DNA of 64,000 bases, taken from positions 434,001 to 498,000 of the forward strand of contig NZ_JBJXRG010000001.1 of the NCBI RefSeq assembly GCF_046254955.1, in the 5' to 3' direction. The notes under the pieces are model-generated. The model made no database searches, was not told where the DNA came from, and saw only the letters and a program-made list of their open reading frames with translations. Position 1 is the first letter of the stretch. Each line of letters starts with the position of its first letter. The position numbers and the translations under genes are program-made. This stretch comes from Qipengyuania_C sp046254955. Its GTDB lineage: Bacteria; Pseudomonadota; Alphaproteobacteria; Sphingomonadales; Sphingomonadaceae. Below, piece by piece: positions 44,673 through 53,776 of this stretch.

Positions 44673-45347
44673 TCAGCCTTCGTCGGTTTCGTCTAGCAGC
44701 CAGTCAGGACCGGCGGCGGTCACATCGCGCGAGAAGGTCCAGATGTCCCGGCTTTCAATCGCATCGTCGAGCGAACCGGCAATCATGTTGCCATCCTTGT
44801 CACGCGTTACGGCAGCTATGTCAGCGACGAACAGCACGCCGACGCGCGCGATCCTGCCATCGAGCATCGCGGAATGAATCTTGGTATCTTCGATCCGCAC
44901 CAGGCTGTTATCAAGCGTCTCTCCGGCCGCTTCGCGTTCGCTAATCGCGGCTTCGAAGCCCTTGTAGACGTCATCGTCACACAATTCCTTGAGCGTTTCG
45001 CGATCGCCGTTCCAGAATGCTTCGAGGATCATCTGGTAGGCGCCCTTCGCGCCTTCGAGGAAGGAGGAGATGTCGAAAGTTCGGTCAGCCGCAGCGATTT
45101 CGCGCACCCCGCGCTCGACCGCAGGCATGGCGCCATCGAGCTGGAGCTGGCGCGGCTGGATCACTTGCGCAGGTTTGTTGGCAGGCATGTCGCGCTGCGC
45201 TTCGCGTTCCGAGGGATCGAAGCGCGTCACGGCCGGCTCTTCTTCATGTTCGGCGCGCTGGCCGAGCACCGAATAGAGCCGCAGTCCCAGAAATGCTGCA
45301 ACCATGGCAAGAATGACGATTTCGACGATCACTGTCCCGCTTTCCAC
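44673..45347 (-). CDS. Tim44/TimA-domain protein
   Basis: A 224-residue membrane-anchored protein of the Tim44-like/MRPL45 family. An N-terminal helix (TVIVEIVILAMVAAFLGLRLYSVLG) is followed by an acidic linker and the Tim44 fold: FLEGAKGAYQMILEAFWNGDRETLKELCDDDVYKGFEAAI. Alphaproteobacterial TimA is the suggested ancestor of mitochondrial Tim44. GTG 45347 places the helix at the N-terminus. It diverges from secB and precedes mltA, a conserved alphaproteobacterial order. Confidence 0.88.
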   Translation of the reverse strand: MESGTVIVEIVILAMVAAFLGLRLYSVLGQRAEHEEEPAVTRFDPSEREAQRDMPANKPAQVIQPRQLQLDGAMPAVERGVREIAAADRTFDISSFLEGAKGAYQMILEAFWNGDRETLKELCDDDVYKGFEAAISEREAAGETLDNSLVRIEDTKIHSAMLDGRIARVGVLFVADIAAVTRDKDGNMIAGSLDDAIESRDIWTFSRDVTAAGPDWLLDETDEG

Positions 45348-45557
45348 TTTCCGACGCCTTTGGTGGTTCAGCGCCTTACTTTGCACTGCCCTAAATAGGA
45401 GCGAATTACAAATGAACAACGGCTGAGTTGGCGAGAATGTCCTGTGGGCGTGGCCTTTATGCGGCGAGTTGCGAAGCAGCCCGCGCAGTGCTAGGCGCGC
45501 GCCCAATTCCTGCCCTGCCGGGCAGACCCTCTACTCCTGGAAGAAAGTATCAGAACA

Positions 45558-46088
45558 ATGGCCGACGATGGCGACATTCTCACCGATCTCAACATGGACC
45601 CAGGCGCGGGGAATGGTGCCGACAACCTTCCCGCGATTGGGTTGATTTCCCAATATGTCAAAGACATGTCGGTCGAAAATCCCAACGCGCCGGAATGCTA
45701 CCAGTGGCAAGAACAGCCCGATATCGACCTGCAGTTCAACATCGGTTCGGTGAAGGTGAATGACGAGGTTCACGAGGTCGAACTCAAGATCAATCTGGCT
45801 GCGAAGACCGACAAGGGTAATCTCTATCTGGTCGAGCTGAGCTATTGCGGCCTCTTCGGTATGCGTAATGTTCCGGATGAGCAGATGCATGCCTTCCTGT
45901 TCGCCGAAGCACCGCGTCTGCTGTTCCCCTTCGCACGCCGCGTGGTCGCCGATGCGGTTCGCGACACCGGTTTCCCGCCGCTGATGATGGACCCGATCGA
46001 TTTCCAGAGCCTGTATGCGCAGCAACTCGAAGAGCGGCGCGGCCAGGGTATCGAGCCGAGCGAAGTCTACGGCAAGCCGACGAACTGA
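45558..46088 (+). CDS. secB: protein-export chaperone SecB
   Basis: A 176-residue SecB. The acidic N-terminus is longer than in E. coli. The core has IGLISQYVKDMSVENPNAP, then LYLVELSYCGLFGMRNVPDEQ and FLFAEAPRLLFPFARRVVADAVRDTGFPPLMMDPIDF (in part). It holds preproteins unfolded for SecA. It stands 21 bases before murJ. Confidence 0.95.
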   Translation: MADDGDILTDLNMDPGAGNGADNLPAIGLISQYVKDMSVENPNAPECYQWQEQPDIDLQFNIGSVKVNDEVHEVELKINLAAKTDKGNLYLVELSYCGLFGMRNVPDEQMHAFLFAEAPRLLFPFARRVVADAVRDTGFPPLMMDPIDFQSLYAQQLEERRGQGIEPSEVYGKPTN

Positions 46089-46109
46089 TCGCAGCGTCGG
46101 GGCAGCACG

Positions 46110-47675
46110 ATGAGCCTGCTCAAGAACGTTGGCACAATCGGCGGTTTGACTGCGGTCAGTCGGGTGTTCGGATTCGTCCGCGACATCATGCTGGCCCGCG
46201 TCCTGGGCGCAGGCGGAGTGGCCGATGCCTGGCAGCTGGCCTTCCAGCTGCCCAATCTCTTCCGCCGCCTGTTCGCAGAAGGCGCGTTTGCCAGCGCCTT
46301 CGTACCGCTGTTCAATCGCCATATGAACGAGGGCGAGCCAGCTGCAAGGCGCTTCGCAAGCGAGGTGCTTGCGGTGCTGCTGCCGATACTTGTGCTGTTC
46401 GGCGCGGCCATGATGATCGGCATGCCGTGGATCTTGTGGCTATTCGCCAACCCCGAACTGCGGGCCGACCCTGAGAACTACGCGCTGGCCGTACTCATGG
46501 GCCAGATCGCGTTCCCCTATCTGCTGTTCATGAGCCTCGCGACGCTGACGGCGGCAGTGCTCAATTCGCTATCGCGTTTTGCCGCAGCGGCAGCGGCGCC
46601 GATCCTGCTCAATATCTGCCTGCTTGCAGCGTTGTTCTGGGGCGCATTCCAACCCGCGGGCGAAGAAACCCGGCAAGCGACCGGGCTTTACCTCGCCATT
46701 GCCGTTTCGGTGAGCGGGCTGCTCCAGCTCGTCTGGCTGGTGTTCTGGATGCGGCGCGCCGGGTTCTCGATCCCCTTCGGGCGGCCACGCGTCACCCAAA
46801 GAGTCAAGGAAATGGGCGTACTGATCGTGCCTGCGGTGTTCGGCGCGGGTGTCTACCAGATCAGCCGCTTCATCGACCTCGCCTTTATCCGGGGGCTGCC
46901 TGATGGCTCGCTCACCTACATGGCAATGGCCGACCGCTGGAACCAGTTGCCGCTCGGAATCATCGGCATTGCGCTTGGCACCGCGATCCTGCCCGCGCTG
47001 AGCCGTCATATCGCTAGCGACGAATCCGATCAGGCGCAGCGATTGCAATCCAACGCGATCGAGCTGGCCATGCTGCTGACGGTACCTGCAGCGGTGGCAC
47101 TGTTTTTCACCGGCAGCGCATTCGTGCGTGTCTTCATGCAGTCGGGAGCCTTCACTCCCGAGGATGCGATGATCACCGGGACGGTTGTTTCCGGCCTTGT
47201 GATCGGCCTGCCGGCCTATGTCCTGGTCAAGGTGCTGACGCCCAATTTCTTCGCGCGCAAGGATACGCGCACACCGGTCTACACTGCAGCGGTAAGCCTG
47301 CTCGTGACGGTGGCGATCAATTTGTACCTCGTTCCCCGTCTAGGGGTCCTTGCCCTCGCGATAGCCGGAGCGATCGGGGCCTGGGTTAACACCGCGCTGC
47401 TCTACGTGATCCTCGTGAGACGAAACTTCTTCCGCCTGACACCGCGCGTGATCGGAAGGATCGGGCGCATCGTTCTCGCCGCGCTGATCATGGGCGCAGC
47501 GCTCTGGTACGCGATGCCGATCGGCGATCCCTATTTTACCGGCAGCACGGCGGAGCGTGGTCTCGCCATTGCAGCGCTGATCGTGATTGGCGCAGTGAGT
47601 TACGCAATCTGCGCTGCGGCGCTCGGGGTGCTCGACAAGGCGACCATCCAGCGCCTAATGCGCCGCCAAAGCTGA
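46110..47675 (+). CDS. murJ: lipid II flippase MurJ
   Basis: A 521-residue MOP-superfamily protein with about 14 helices. The family start SLLKNVGTIGGLTAVSRVFGFVRDIMLARVLG is followed by DAWQLAFQLPNLFRRLFAEGAF. It flips lipid II across the inner membrane for peptidoglycan synthesis. Full length; trpS begins 15 bases later, a common alphaproteobacterial pair. Confidence 0.95.
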   Translation: MSLLKNVGTIGGLTAVSRVFGFVRDIMLARVLGAGGVADAWQLAFQLPNLFRRLFAEGAFASAFVPLFNRHMNEGEPAARRFASEVLAVLLPILVLFGAAMMIGMPWILWLFANPELRADPENYALAVLMGQIAFPYLLFMSLATLTAAVLNSLSRFAAAAAAPILLNICLLAALFWGAFQPAGEETRQATGLYLAIAVSVSGLLQLVWLVFWMRRAGFSIPFGRPRVTQRVKEMGVLIVPAVFGAGVYQISRFIDLAFIRGLPDGSLTYMAMADRWNQLPLGIIGIALGTAILPALSRHIASDESDQAQRLQSNAIELAMLLTVPAAVALFFTGSAFVRVFMQSGAFTPEDAMITGTVVSGLVIGLPAYVLVKVLTPNFFARKDTRTPVYTAAVSLLVTVAINLYLVPRLGVLALAIAGAIGAWVNTALLYVILVRRNFFRLTPRVIGRIGRIVLAALIMGAALWYAMPIGDPYFTGSTAERGLAIAALIVIGAVSYAICAAALGVLDKATIQRLMRRQS

Positions 47676-47690
47676 TTCACAGGATTTTTC

Positions 47691-48713
47691 ATGCGCGTTG
47701 TTTCCGGCATCCAGCCCACGGGCCAGCCTCATCTCGGTAATTACCTTGGAGCGATCCGCAATTACGTGAAGCTGCAGGACGACGCCGTTGCTGCGGGCGG
47801 TGAGTGCCTGATCTTCCTCGCCGATCTCCATGCCCTTTCGATGCCGCACGATCCAAAGGAACTATACGCATCGACACTGGAGCTGGTCGCCACGCTGGTT
47901 GCCTGCGGAGTCGATCCAAACAAGGCCGTGCTATTCAACCAGGCCCAGGTCCCGGCCCATTCCGAGCTGCAGTGGTTGCTCAATGGAACCGCGCGGATGG
48001 GCTGGCTGAACCGCATGACGCAGTTCAAGGACAAATCGGGCAAGAACCGCGAGGGCGCATCGATCGCATTGTTCACCTATCCGGTGCTGCAAGCGGCCGA
48101 CGTGCTGCTCTACCAGGCGACGCATGTTCCTGTGGGTGAGGACCAAAAGCAGCATCTCGAGCTGGCCCGCGATATCGCGCAGAAGTTCAACAAGGACTTC
48201 GCTTCAGAAGATGCTCCCGTCTTCACCCTGCCCGAGCCGATCATCCCGCCCGAAGCCGCACGGATCATGAGCCTGCGCGATGGCAATGCCAAAATGAGCA
48301 AGTCCGACCCGTCCGACATGAGCCGGATCAATCTTGCCGACGACGCGGACGAGATCATGAAGAAGGTCAAGAAGGCCAAGACCGATCCCGAACCGCTCCC
48401 GTCGGAAGCCAAGGGACTCGAAGGCCGCGCCGAGGCGCAGAACCTTGTCGGGATCTATGCCGCGTTGGCCGATGAAAGCATGGACCAAGTGCTCGCAACA
48501 TTTGGCGGCGAAGGCTTCGGAAAGTTCAAACCCGCGCTTGGCGAGCTGCTTGTTGAAACGCTCGCGCCAATCGGTGAGCGCTTCCGCGAACTCAAGGATG
48601 ACCGCGAATCGCTCGATGCCATCCTGGCCCGCGGCGCCGCCAAGGCACGCGAACTGGGCGGGCCGACATTGACTGCGACCTATGATGCGCTCGGACTGGT
48701 CAGAGGTAAATAA
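47691..48713 (+). CDS. trpS: tryptophanyl-tRNA synthetase
   Basis: A 340-residue class Ic synthetase. The HIGH-type motif is in SGIQPTGQPHLGNYLGA and the KMSKS motif is NAKMSKSDPSDMSR. Normal bacterial length. A ribosome site (AGGAT) lies ahead of ATG 47691. An imperfect hairpin (48720-48742) follows the stop but has no T-run. Confidence 0.97.
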   Translation: MRVVSGIQPTGQPHLGNYLGAIRNYVKLQDDAVAAGGECLIFLADLHALSMPHDPKELYASTLELVATLVACGVDPNKAVLFNQAQVPAHSELQWLLNGTARMGWLNRMTQFKDKSGKNREGASIALFTYPVLQAADVLLYQATHVPVGEDQKQHLELARDIAQKFNKDFASEDAPVFTLPEPIIPPEAARIMSLRDGNAKMSKSDPSDMSRINLADDADEIMKKVKKAKTDPEPLPSEAKGLEGRAEAQNLVGIYAALADESMDQVLATFGGEGFGKFKPALGELLVETLAPIGERFRELKDDRESLDAILARGAAKARELGGPTLTATYDALGLVRGK

Positions 48714-48854
48714 CGGATTATCCTTAACTTTTGTTAGGATAGGTGTTCAAACTCGGTTCACCGGTTGTTCTTTACAACCTTCCCTATCGATGACAGCTTG
48801 CGACCGGTTTGAGGGGCGGCCGAGCTGCATATGTTTTCGAAGAGGATTATTAAG

Positions 48855-49541
48855 ATGACCAAGAAGAAAACGCTGCAAAGCAGTATCAAAATGGCTTCCG
48901 TGCCACTGCTTCTGGCCAGCCTTGCTGCATGTGCCGCGCCGTTCAAGGCCGACGTTTCGCGTTTCCAGGCCCAGCTGCCTGCTCCGCAGGGTGAGACCTT
49001 TGCCGTCGTTGCCGACGATCCGAAGCTTGCTGGCGGACTCGAGTTTGCACAATATGCAGATCTCGTAGAAGCGCAGATGGAGCGCCTGGGATACACGCAG
49101 GGCTCGCCTGACAATGCCAGCCTGCTGGTACGCTTCGACTACGGTGTCGACGATGGGCGTGAGCGCGTCCGCACGACCGGTCGGTACCGCGATCCGTTCT
49201 GGGATCCATGGTACGGCTATGGCTACCGCAGCCGCTTTTACCGCCATCGCCTCGGCTATGGCCGCGGTTGGGGTTACGGCTTCTACGATCCATGGTTCGA
49301 CGAGCCGGACGTGCGCAGTTACACCGTTTACACCAGCGGGATCGACATGAAGATCGATCGCAGGGACGGTGAGCGGCTCTTTGAAGGCAAGGCCCAGGCC
49401 GTATCGACATCGAACCGGTTGCAGCACCTTGTGCCGAATCTGGTCGATGCGATGTTCACCGATTTCCCGGGCAATTCCGGCGAAACGCTGCGCATCACGG
49501 TCAAGCCGGAAGAAGCGAACAAGGTCCGCCGGATCGACTAA
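48855..49541 (+). CDS. DUF4136 lipoprotein
   Basis: A 228-residue lipoprotein. The signal ends LLLASLAAC (lipobox) near residue 26. The DUF4136 body follows, with GLEFAQYADLVEAQMERLGYTQ and RFDYGVDDGRERV. A Gly/Tyr/Arg-rich insert (WYGYGYRSRFYRHRLGYGRGWGYGF region, given here in part) is typical of sphingomonad members. ATG 48855 is preferred over 48831 because AGAGGA lies eight bases before it. Function unknown. Confidence 0.82.
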   Translation: MTKKKTLQSSIKMASVPLLLASLAACAAPFKADVSRFQAQLPAPQGETFAVVADDPKLAGGLEFAQYADLVEAQMERLGYTQGSPDNASLLVRFDYGVDDGRERVRTTGRYRDPFWDPWYGYGYRSRFYRHRLGYGRGWGYGFYDPWFDEPDVRSYTVYTSGIDMKIDRRDGERLFEGKAQAVSTSNRLQHLVPNLVDAMFTDFPGNSGETLRITVKPEEANKVRRID

Positions 49542-49555
49542 AACGAACCTGAAAT

Positions 49556-50410
49556 TTAATCACCAAGAGAGGCGGGGTCTTCGGAGTCCGCCTTTTCTTT
49601 TCGCAGCCGAGCTTCGCCTTTAAATGGTTGCCACAGAAGCCGGTCGAGCCACTGTTCACGTCGCTCGCGGAAATGCGCGAGACCGATTGTCATTCGATCA
49701 TGTCCCTTTGCTGGCTGGGCGAGATAGGTCCCGAACAGCCGATCCCAGAACGAGAAATTGAACCCGAAATTTGTATCATGCTCCTCGCGCCAAACCGAAT
49801 GATGAACGCGGTGCATGTCAGGCGTCACGATGAGCTTGCGGAACAGCGGATCAAGGCGGCCGAGGGTCACATTACCGTGGTTGAACAGCGACGTGGCATT
49901 GAGCACAATCTCGAAAACCAGAACCGCTGCTGGCGGCGCGCCGAGCGCGCCTACAAGTGCCAGTTTGTATAGCATCGAGAGGACGATCTCGATCGGATGG
50001 AAGCGGATACCGGTGGTCGTATCGAAATCCACGTCGGCATGATGCATGCGGTGGAAACGCCACAGCACTGGCGTCTTGTGGAACACAACGTGCTGGGCGT
50101 AGATCGCAAGATCAAGCAGCAGGAATGCGGCGAGAAACGCAAGCCATCCGGGCACTTCGACCAGATTAAACAGGCCCCAGCCGCGTTCTTGTGACAATGC
50201 CGCGAACCCCACCGCCAAAACCGGGAAAGCAATCCGCATGATCGCGGTGTCGAGCGCGACCAGGGCAAGGTTGTTGGACCAGCGCAGCAGGCGCGGAATT
50301 TCCTGCCGCCTGCGGGGCACTGCCAGTTCCCACAGCGCCATCGCCGATAGCACGCCCAGGAATACTCCCAGGCGCAGTGTTGGTTCATTGTCGAGAATGG
50401 TCTGGTCCAT
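49556..50410 (-). CDS. sterol desaturase / fatty acid hydroxylase family protein
   Basis: A 284-residue membrane di-iron protein. The histidine clusters are HVVFH, HRMHH, and later HRVHH, the eight-His pattern of the fatty acid hydroxylase superfamily; about four helices flank them. It may hydroxylate a lipid or carotenoid-like molecule. An open frame continues to 50542, but ATG 50410 leaves room for the divergent promoter and gives the usual length. Its 3' end overlaps the terminator of the DUF4136 gene. Confidence 0.82.
   Translation of the reverse strand: MDQTILDNEPTLRLGVFLGVLSAMALWELAVPRRRQEIPRLLRWSNNLALVALDTAIMRIAFPVLAVGFAALSQERGWGLFNLVEVPGWLAFLAAFLLLDLAIYAQHVVFHKTPVLWRFHRMHHADVDFDTTTGIRFHPIEIVLSMLYKLALVGALGAPPAAVLVFEIVLNATSLFNHGNVTLGRLDPLFRKLIVTPDMHRVHHSVWREEHDTNFGFNFSFWDRLFGTYLAQPAKGHDRMTIGLAHFRERREQWLDRLLWQPFKGEARLRKEKADSEDPASLGD
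49571..49600 (+). terminator. probable terminator of the DUF4136 gene
   Basis: GGCGG (49571-49575) pairs with CCGCC (49588-49592) around a partly paired loop and is followed by TTTTCTTTT. It lies 30 bases after the DUF4136 stop and inside the last codons of the convergent desaturase gene. Confidence 0.5.
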
Positions 50411-50535
50411 ACTTGCCGTTGGTATGCGCCCCGCTAATCGCGTGGGCAAGTCGCGCAATCCAAAGGCCAGGCTATTGACCGTTTGCAAAGACACAAATGC
50501 TATAGCCCAAATAAGAAAGGTGGGACGAATATCTG

Positions 50536-50919
50536 ATGACAATGAATCGTATCATTCTGGTGCTTGCTGGGACGCTGCTCGTGGGCGCATGCGACATGCC
50601 TGACGGAACCGAAATTTACGAAGGCGTCGAACTCACCACTTCTCAGAAAGCGATCGCCGAAGCCATGATCGAGGGCCAGAAGAAGGCTTCTGCCATTCCG
50701 ATAATGCGCCAGCGCGAGTATTTGATGGCGGCCTGCTACGCCAAGACGGTCGATATGCCGTCCGAGTACAGTCAGGCCCACCGCGCCTATCTCGCCGATT
50801 TCGGGGAAGCGGACAAAGACTATTACGGATTCTTCGCGCGCTATGGATTGGGCGAGGAATCGGCCTATTCGGTGTTCCAGCGCTATGAAGCGGCCTACGA
50901 AAAATGCAGCCCTTGGTAG
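50536..50919 (+). CDS. small lipoprotein, unknown
   Basis: A 127-residue lipoprotein: MTMNRIILVLAGTLLVGAC carries a lipobox (VGAC). The mature part is mostly helical with acidic and Tyr-rich stretches (ADKDYYGFFARYGLG) and two further cysteines. No family recognised. It starts after AAAGGTGGG and converges on dut with a four-base gap. A second start (Met3) is possible. Confidence 0.6.
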   Translation: MTMNRIILVLAGTLLVGACDMPDGTEIYEGVELTTSQKAIAEAMIEGQKKASAIPIMRQREYLMAACYAKTVDMPSEYSQAHRAYLADFGEADKDYYGFFARYGLGEESAYSVFQRYEAAYEKCSPW

Positions 50920-50923
50920 CCAG

Positions 50924-51388
50924 CTAGGCCGTCAGTTTGGCGTGGCCTCCGGTCGAGCCGAAACCGCCCTCACCGCGAACTGTTTCGTCGAGCTCCTCGA
51001 CTTCGTTCCAACTTGCCTGGACAACGGGTGCGAGTACCAGCTGCGCAATCCGGTCGCCGCGCGCAATGGCAAAGCTGCCCTCGCCGTGGTTGATCAGGAT
51101 GACCTTGAGCTCGCCGCGATAATCGGAATCAATGGTGCCCGGAGTATTGGGAACGGTAATACCATGCTTCAGCGCGAGGCCCGAACGGGGCCGCACCTGA
51201 ATCTCGTAATCCTCTGGAATAGCGAGAGAAAGGCCCGTCGCGACGGCGTGCCGCGATCCCGGTGCGATCGTGATCGTCTCGGCTGAGAGCACGTCCATCC
51301 CGGCAGCTCCCGATGTAGCGTAAGCAGGTAATTCGAGTCCTTGCCCGTGGGGCAGTCGGCGCAGCTTTACAGCTACCGGATCACTCAT
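50924..51388 (-). CDS. dut: dUTP pyrophosphatase
   Basis: A 154-residue trimeric dUTPase. All five motifs are visible: YATSGAAGMDVLSA, RPRSGLALKHGI, NTPGTIDSDYRGEL, RGDRIAQLVLAP and the C-terminal GEGGFGSTG arm. ATG 51388 lies inside the coaBC stop region (eight-base overlap), the classic coaBC-dut coupling. Confidence 0.96.
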   Translation of the reverse strand: MSDPVAVKLRRLPHGQGLELPAYATSGAAGMDVLSAETITIAPGSRHAVATGLSLAIPEDYEIQVRPRSGLALKHGITVPNTPGTIDSDYRGELKVILINHGEGSFAIARGDRIAQLVLAPVVQASWNEVEELDETVRGEGGFGSTGGHAKLTA

Positions 51389-53270
51389 CCTCGGCATTTC
51401 CTTTCAGCGCTTCGACAACATGCTCGATCAGCATCTTGGCAACTTCCATCTTCGGCAGTTCGTCGAGAGTTTCCACGCTGCTCTGACGCACGATATGGAT
51501 CGTGTTGGTATCGCCGCCCATCACATCGCCCGATACGTCGTTGGCGATGATCCAGTCGACGCCCTTGCGCTTGCGTTTGACCTTGGCGTTTTCGACCACA
51601 TCTTCGGTCTCGGCGGCAAAGCCGATCAGCAGGCCCGGGCGTTTCTTGCCCGAAGCGACATTGGCGAGGATGTCCGGATTCTCGGTCAGCAACAGCGCCG
51701 GCGGTGCCGAGCCGCGCTTCTTCATCTTCGCTCCGGAACGTTCCTTAGTCTTCCAGTCAGCGACAGCAGCAGCCATGATCGCGACATCGGCCGGCAGCGC
51801 CTTCTTTACCGCCGCAGCCATGTCTTCTGCCGACTCAACGTCGATCCGGTCTACTCCCGGAGGCGTGGTGAGATTTACCGGGCCGGAAATGAGTGTGACC
51901 TTCGCGCCTGCCGCTGCAGCCATGGCGGCGATCGAGTAGCCCTGCTTGCCAGACGAGCGATTGGCGAGATAGCGCACCGGATCGATCGGCTCGTGCGTCG
52001 GCCCGGCAGTGATAAGCACATGCTTGCCTTCGAGCGGCTTGTATTCGGGTTTGTCGCTGAAGGCTGGCTGACCGGCCACGGCATCTTCGACCACTTCCTG
52101 CGGTGCAATCGCATCCATATCGACCGGTTCTGGTTCAGCCGACGGGGCGCCCGCGAAGTCGTCGCCGGGAATTGGTTCGGGTGCTTGCTTGCCTTCGACC
52201 ACTTCGTGATTGACTGCGTCGGGATCGGTCGGCGGAGCGGACTTGGCGCCGCCCTTGCTGGCGAGCAGCGAGGAGAAGCCCGGTTCGGGTGCCTCGGCGA
52301 CTTCCTCATCGGAGGCTTCTTCGACTTCTACCGGTTCATCAGCAGGTTCTTCCGCCTCGATTTCGGCAACAGCTTCGAGCTCCGCTTCAACCTCTTCTTC
52401 GATCTCTTCGTGAGTGCGCTTCTTCGTCGAACGCGGGATGATCGCCGAGAGCAAGCTGCCCAGCCCGCTCCTGGGTTGCTCTTCCTCGTATTCTTCTTCC
52501 TCGGGCTCGGCGTCGCGAACCTTGCGCAATGCATCCTGCGAGGCCGCTTCGGTGTCTTCGGTTTCGACCCCTTCCGCTTCCGGCTCTTCCTCTACCTCTT
52601 CGGCTGCGAAAGAAGGCGCCGCCTTGACCGGCACTTCGTAGTCAATTCCGAATTTCTCGGCGATAGCTGCCCAGATCGCTTCCGGATCAGGCAAGCGGCC
52701 TGGGCCGAATTCGCCGCATGCCATTTCGCCTTCGTCTGGCTCGAGCACCGAAACGCCAGCTTCGCGCAGCCATTCGACATTGCGCTGGGTCGCTTCATGC
52801 TCCCACATCCGCACATTCATGGCGGGCGCCACCATCACCGGCTTGTCGGTGGCGAGGATCAGCGTGGTAGCGAGATCGTCTGCGATGCCGGCCGCCATCT
52901 TGGCGAGAATATCGGCTGTCGCTGGGCACACGACGACCAGATCAGCCTCGCGGCTGAGCTGGATATGGCCCATTTCGGATTCGTTCTTGAGGTCCCACAG
53001 CGTGGTGTGGACCGGATTTTCGCTCAATGCGGCGAGCGCCATGGGCGTGACGAATTGCTGTCCGCCATCGGTCACAACGCAATTCACGCTGCCACCGCCT
53101 TTGCGAATCAGACGCACGACTTCACACGCCTTGTAAGCCGCGATACCGCCGCCGACGATCAGAAGGATTTTCGGTTCCGTCACTGCGTCCCCTGCTTCAC
53201 CCTCGACAAACTCGTCCGGATCAGCGTCAGAGCCCGCCATGCTACCTGCATGATCGAAGCCTCGATCCAT
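51381..53270 (-). CDS. coaBC: phosphopantothenoylcysteine decarboxylase/synthase with long acidic linker
   Basis: A 629-residue CoaBC, over 200 residues longer than the usual 400. CoaC (about residues 32-205) has IVGGGIAAYKACEVVR, HIQLSREADLVVVCPATA, PAMNVRMWEH and active-site Cys in ACGEFGPGRL. CoaB (about 413-629) has LITAGPTHEPIDPVRYLANRSSGKQG. Between them, residues 212-408 are Glu/Pro/Ala-rich and probably disordered, with two similar short motifs (GLGSLLSAII and GFSSLLASKG). It makes 4'-phosphopantetheine for CoA. ATG 53270 follows GAGGGGG. Confidence 0.93.
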   Translation of the reverse strand: MDRGFDHAGSMAGSDADPDEFVEGEAGDAVTEPKILLIVGGGIAAYKACEVVRLIRKGGGSVNCVVTDGGQQFVTPMALAALSENPVHTTLWDLKNESEMGHIQLSREADLVVVCPATADILAKMAAGIADDLATTLILATDKPVMVAPAMNVRMWEHEATQRNVEWLREAGVSVLEPDEGEMACGEFGPGRLPDPEAIWAAIAEKFGIDYEVPVKAAPSFAAEEVEEEPEAEGVETEDTEAASQDALRKVRDAEPEEEEYEEEQPRSGLGSLLSAIIPRSTKKRTHEEIEEEVEAELEAVAEIEAEEPADEPVEVEEASDEEVAEAPEPGFSSLLASKGGAKSAPPTDPDAVNHEVVEGKQAPEPIPGDDFAGAPSAEPEPVDMDAIAPQEVVEDAVAGQPAFSDKPEYKPLEGKHVLITAGPTHEPIDPVRYLANRSSGKQGYSIAAMAAAAGAKVTLISGPVNLTTPPGVDRIDVESAEDMAAAVKKALPADVAIMAAAVADWKTKERSGAKMKKRGSAPPALLLTENPDILANVASGKKRPGLLIGFAAETEDVVENAKVKRKRKGVDWIIANDVSGDVMGGDTNTIHIVRQSSVETLDELPKMEVAKMLIEHVVEALKGNAEDE

Positions 53271-53392
53271 CCCGGATACCCCCTCAATTAACCCAAACCT
53301 TAGCGTTCTGCTGTGCTCCTTGCCAAGGATATGGTTAAGGATTGCCTGACAAAGCGCTTTTCTGCACAAAAAAGCGCAAGGGAGAGGGAAAC

Positions 53393-53776
53393 ATGCGACT
53401 TATACTGACCGGGCTGATCTTTGCCGGAGGCCTGATGTACCTGATGCTGGGGATCGGATTCCTCCTCGATCCTGCATCATCGGGGGCGGATTTCGGAATT
53501 TCCGCCAACGGCGAACAGGGCCTCTCGTCGATTCGCGCGGACATGACCGCGTTCTTCATCGTCGCAGCCGGTTCGATGATGATCGGTGCATGGCGCCGCA
53601 ATGGCGACTTGTTGCTGGTCGCCGCAGCTTTGTTCGCAATTGCGCTGATTGGGCGAATCGTGAGTGTGGTCGTCGATGGAGGCTATGACGGGGCATTTAT
53701 GCCAATGACGGTCGAAGCTGTCTCTGTCGCCGTACTGCTTTACGCGAGCCGCGTGCTACCGCACCGGATCGGCTAG
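53393..53776 (+). CDS. DUF4345-like membrane protein
   Basis: A 127-residue, four-helix membrane protein. It reads LILTGLIFAGGLMYLMLGIGFLLDP, then SSIRADMTAFFIVAAGSMMIGAWRR, as in DUF4345 proteins, which resemble DoxX-type folds. Ribosome site GGGAGAGGG ahead of ATG 53393; the longer frame from 53342 is ignored. Function unknown. Confidence 0.75.
   Translation: MRLILTGLIFAGGLMYLMLGIGFLLDPASSGADFGISANGEQGLSSIRADMTAFFIVAAGSMMIGAWRRNGDLLLVAAALFAIALIGRIVSVVVDGGYDGAFMPMTVEAVSVAVLLYASRVLPHRIG

Noticed and set aside
51420..53291. A 623-codon open frame on the plus strand, antisense to coaBC
   Set aside because: It is an exact shadow of coaBC. The long open run comes from GC-rich third positions and the Glu-rich linker; no ribosome site or known domain.
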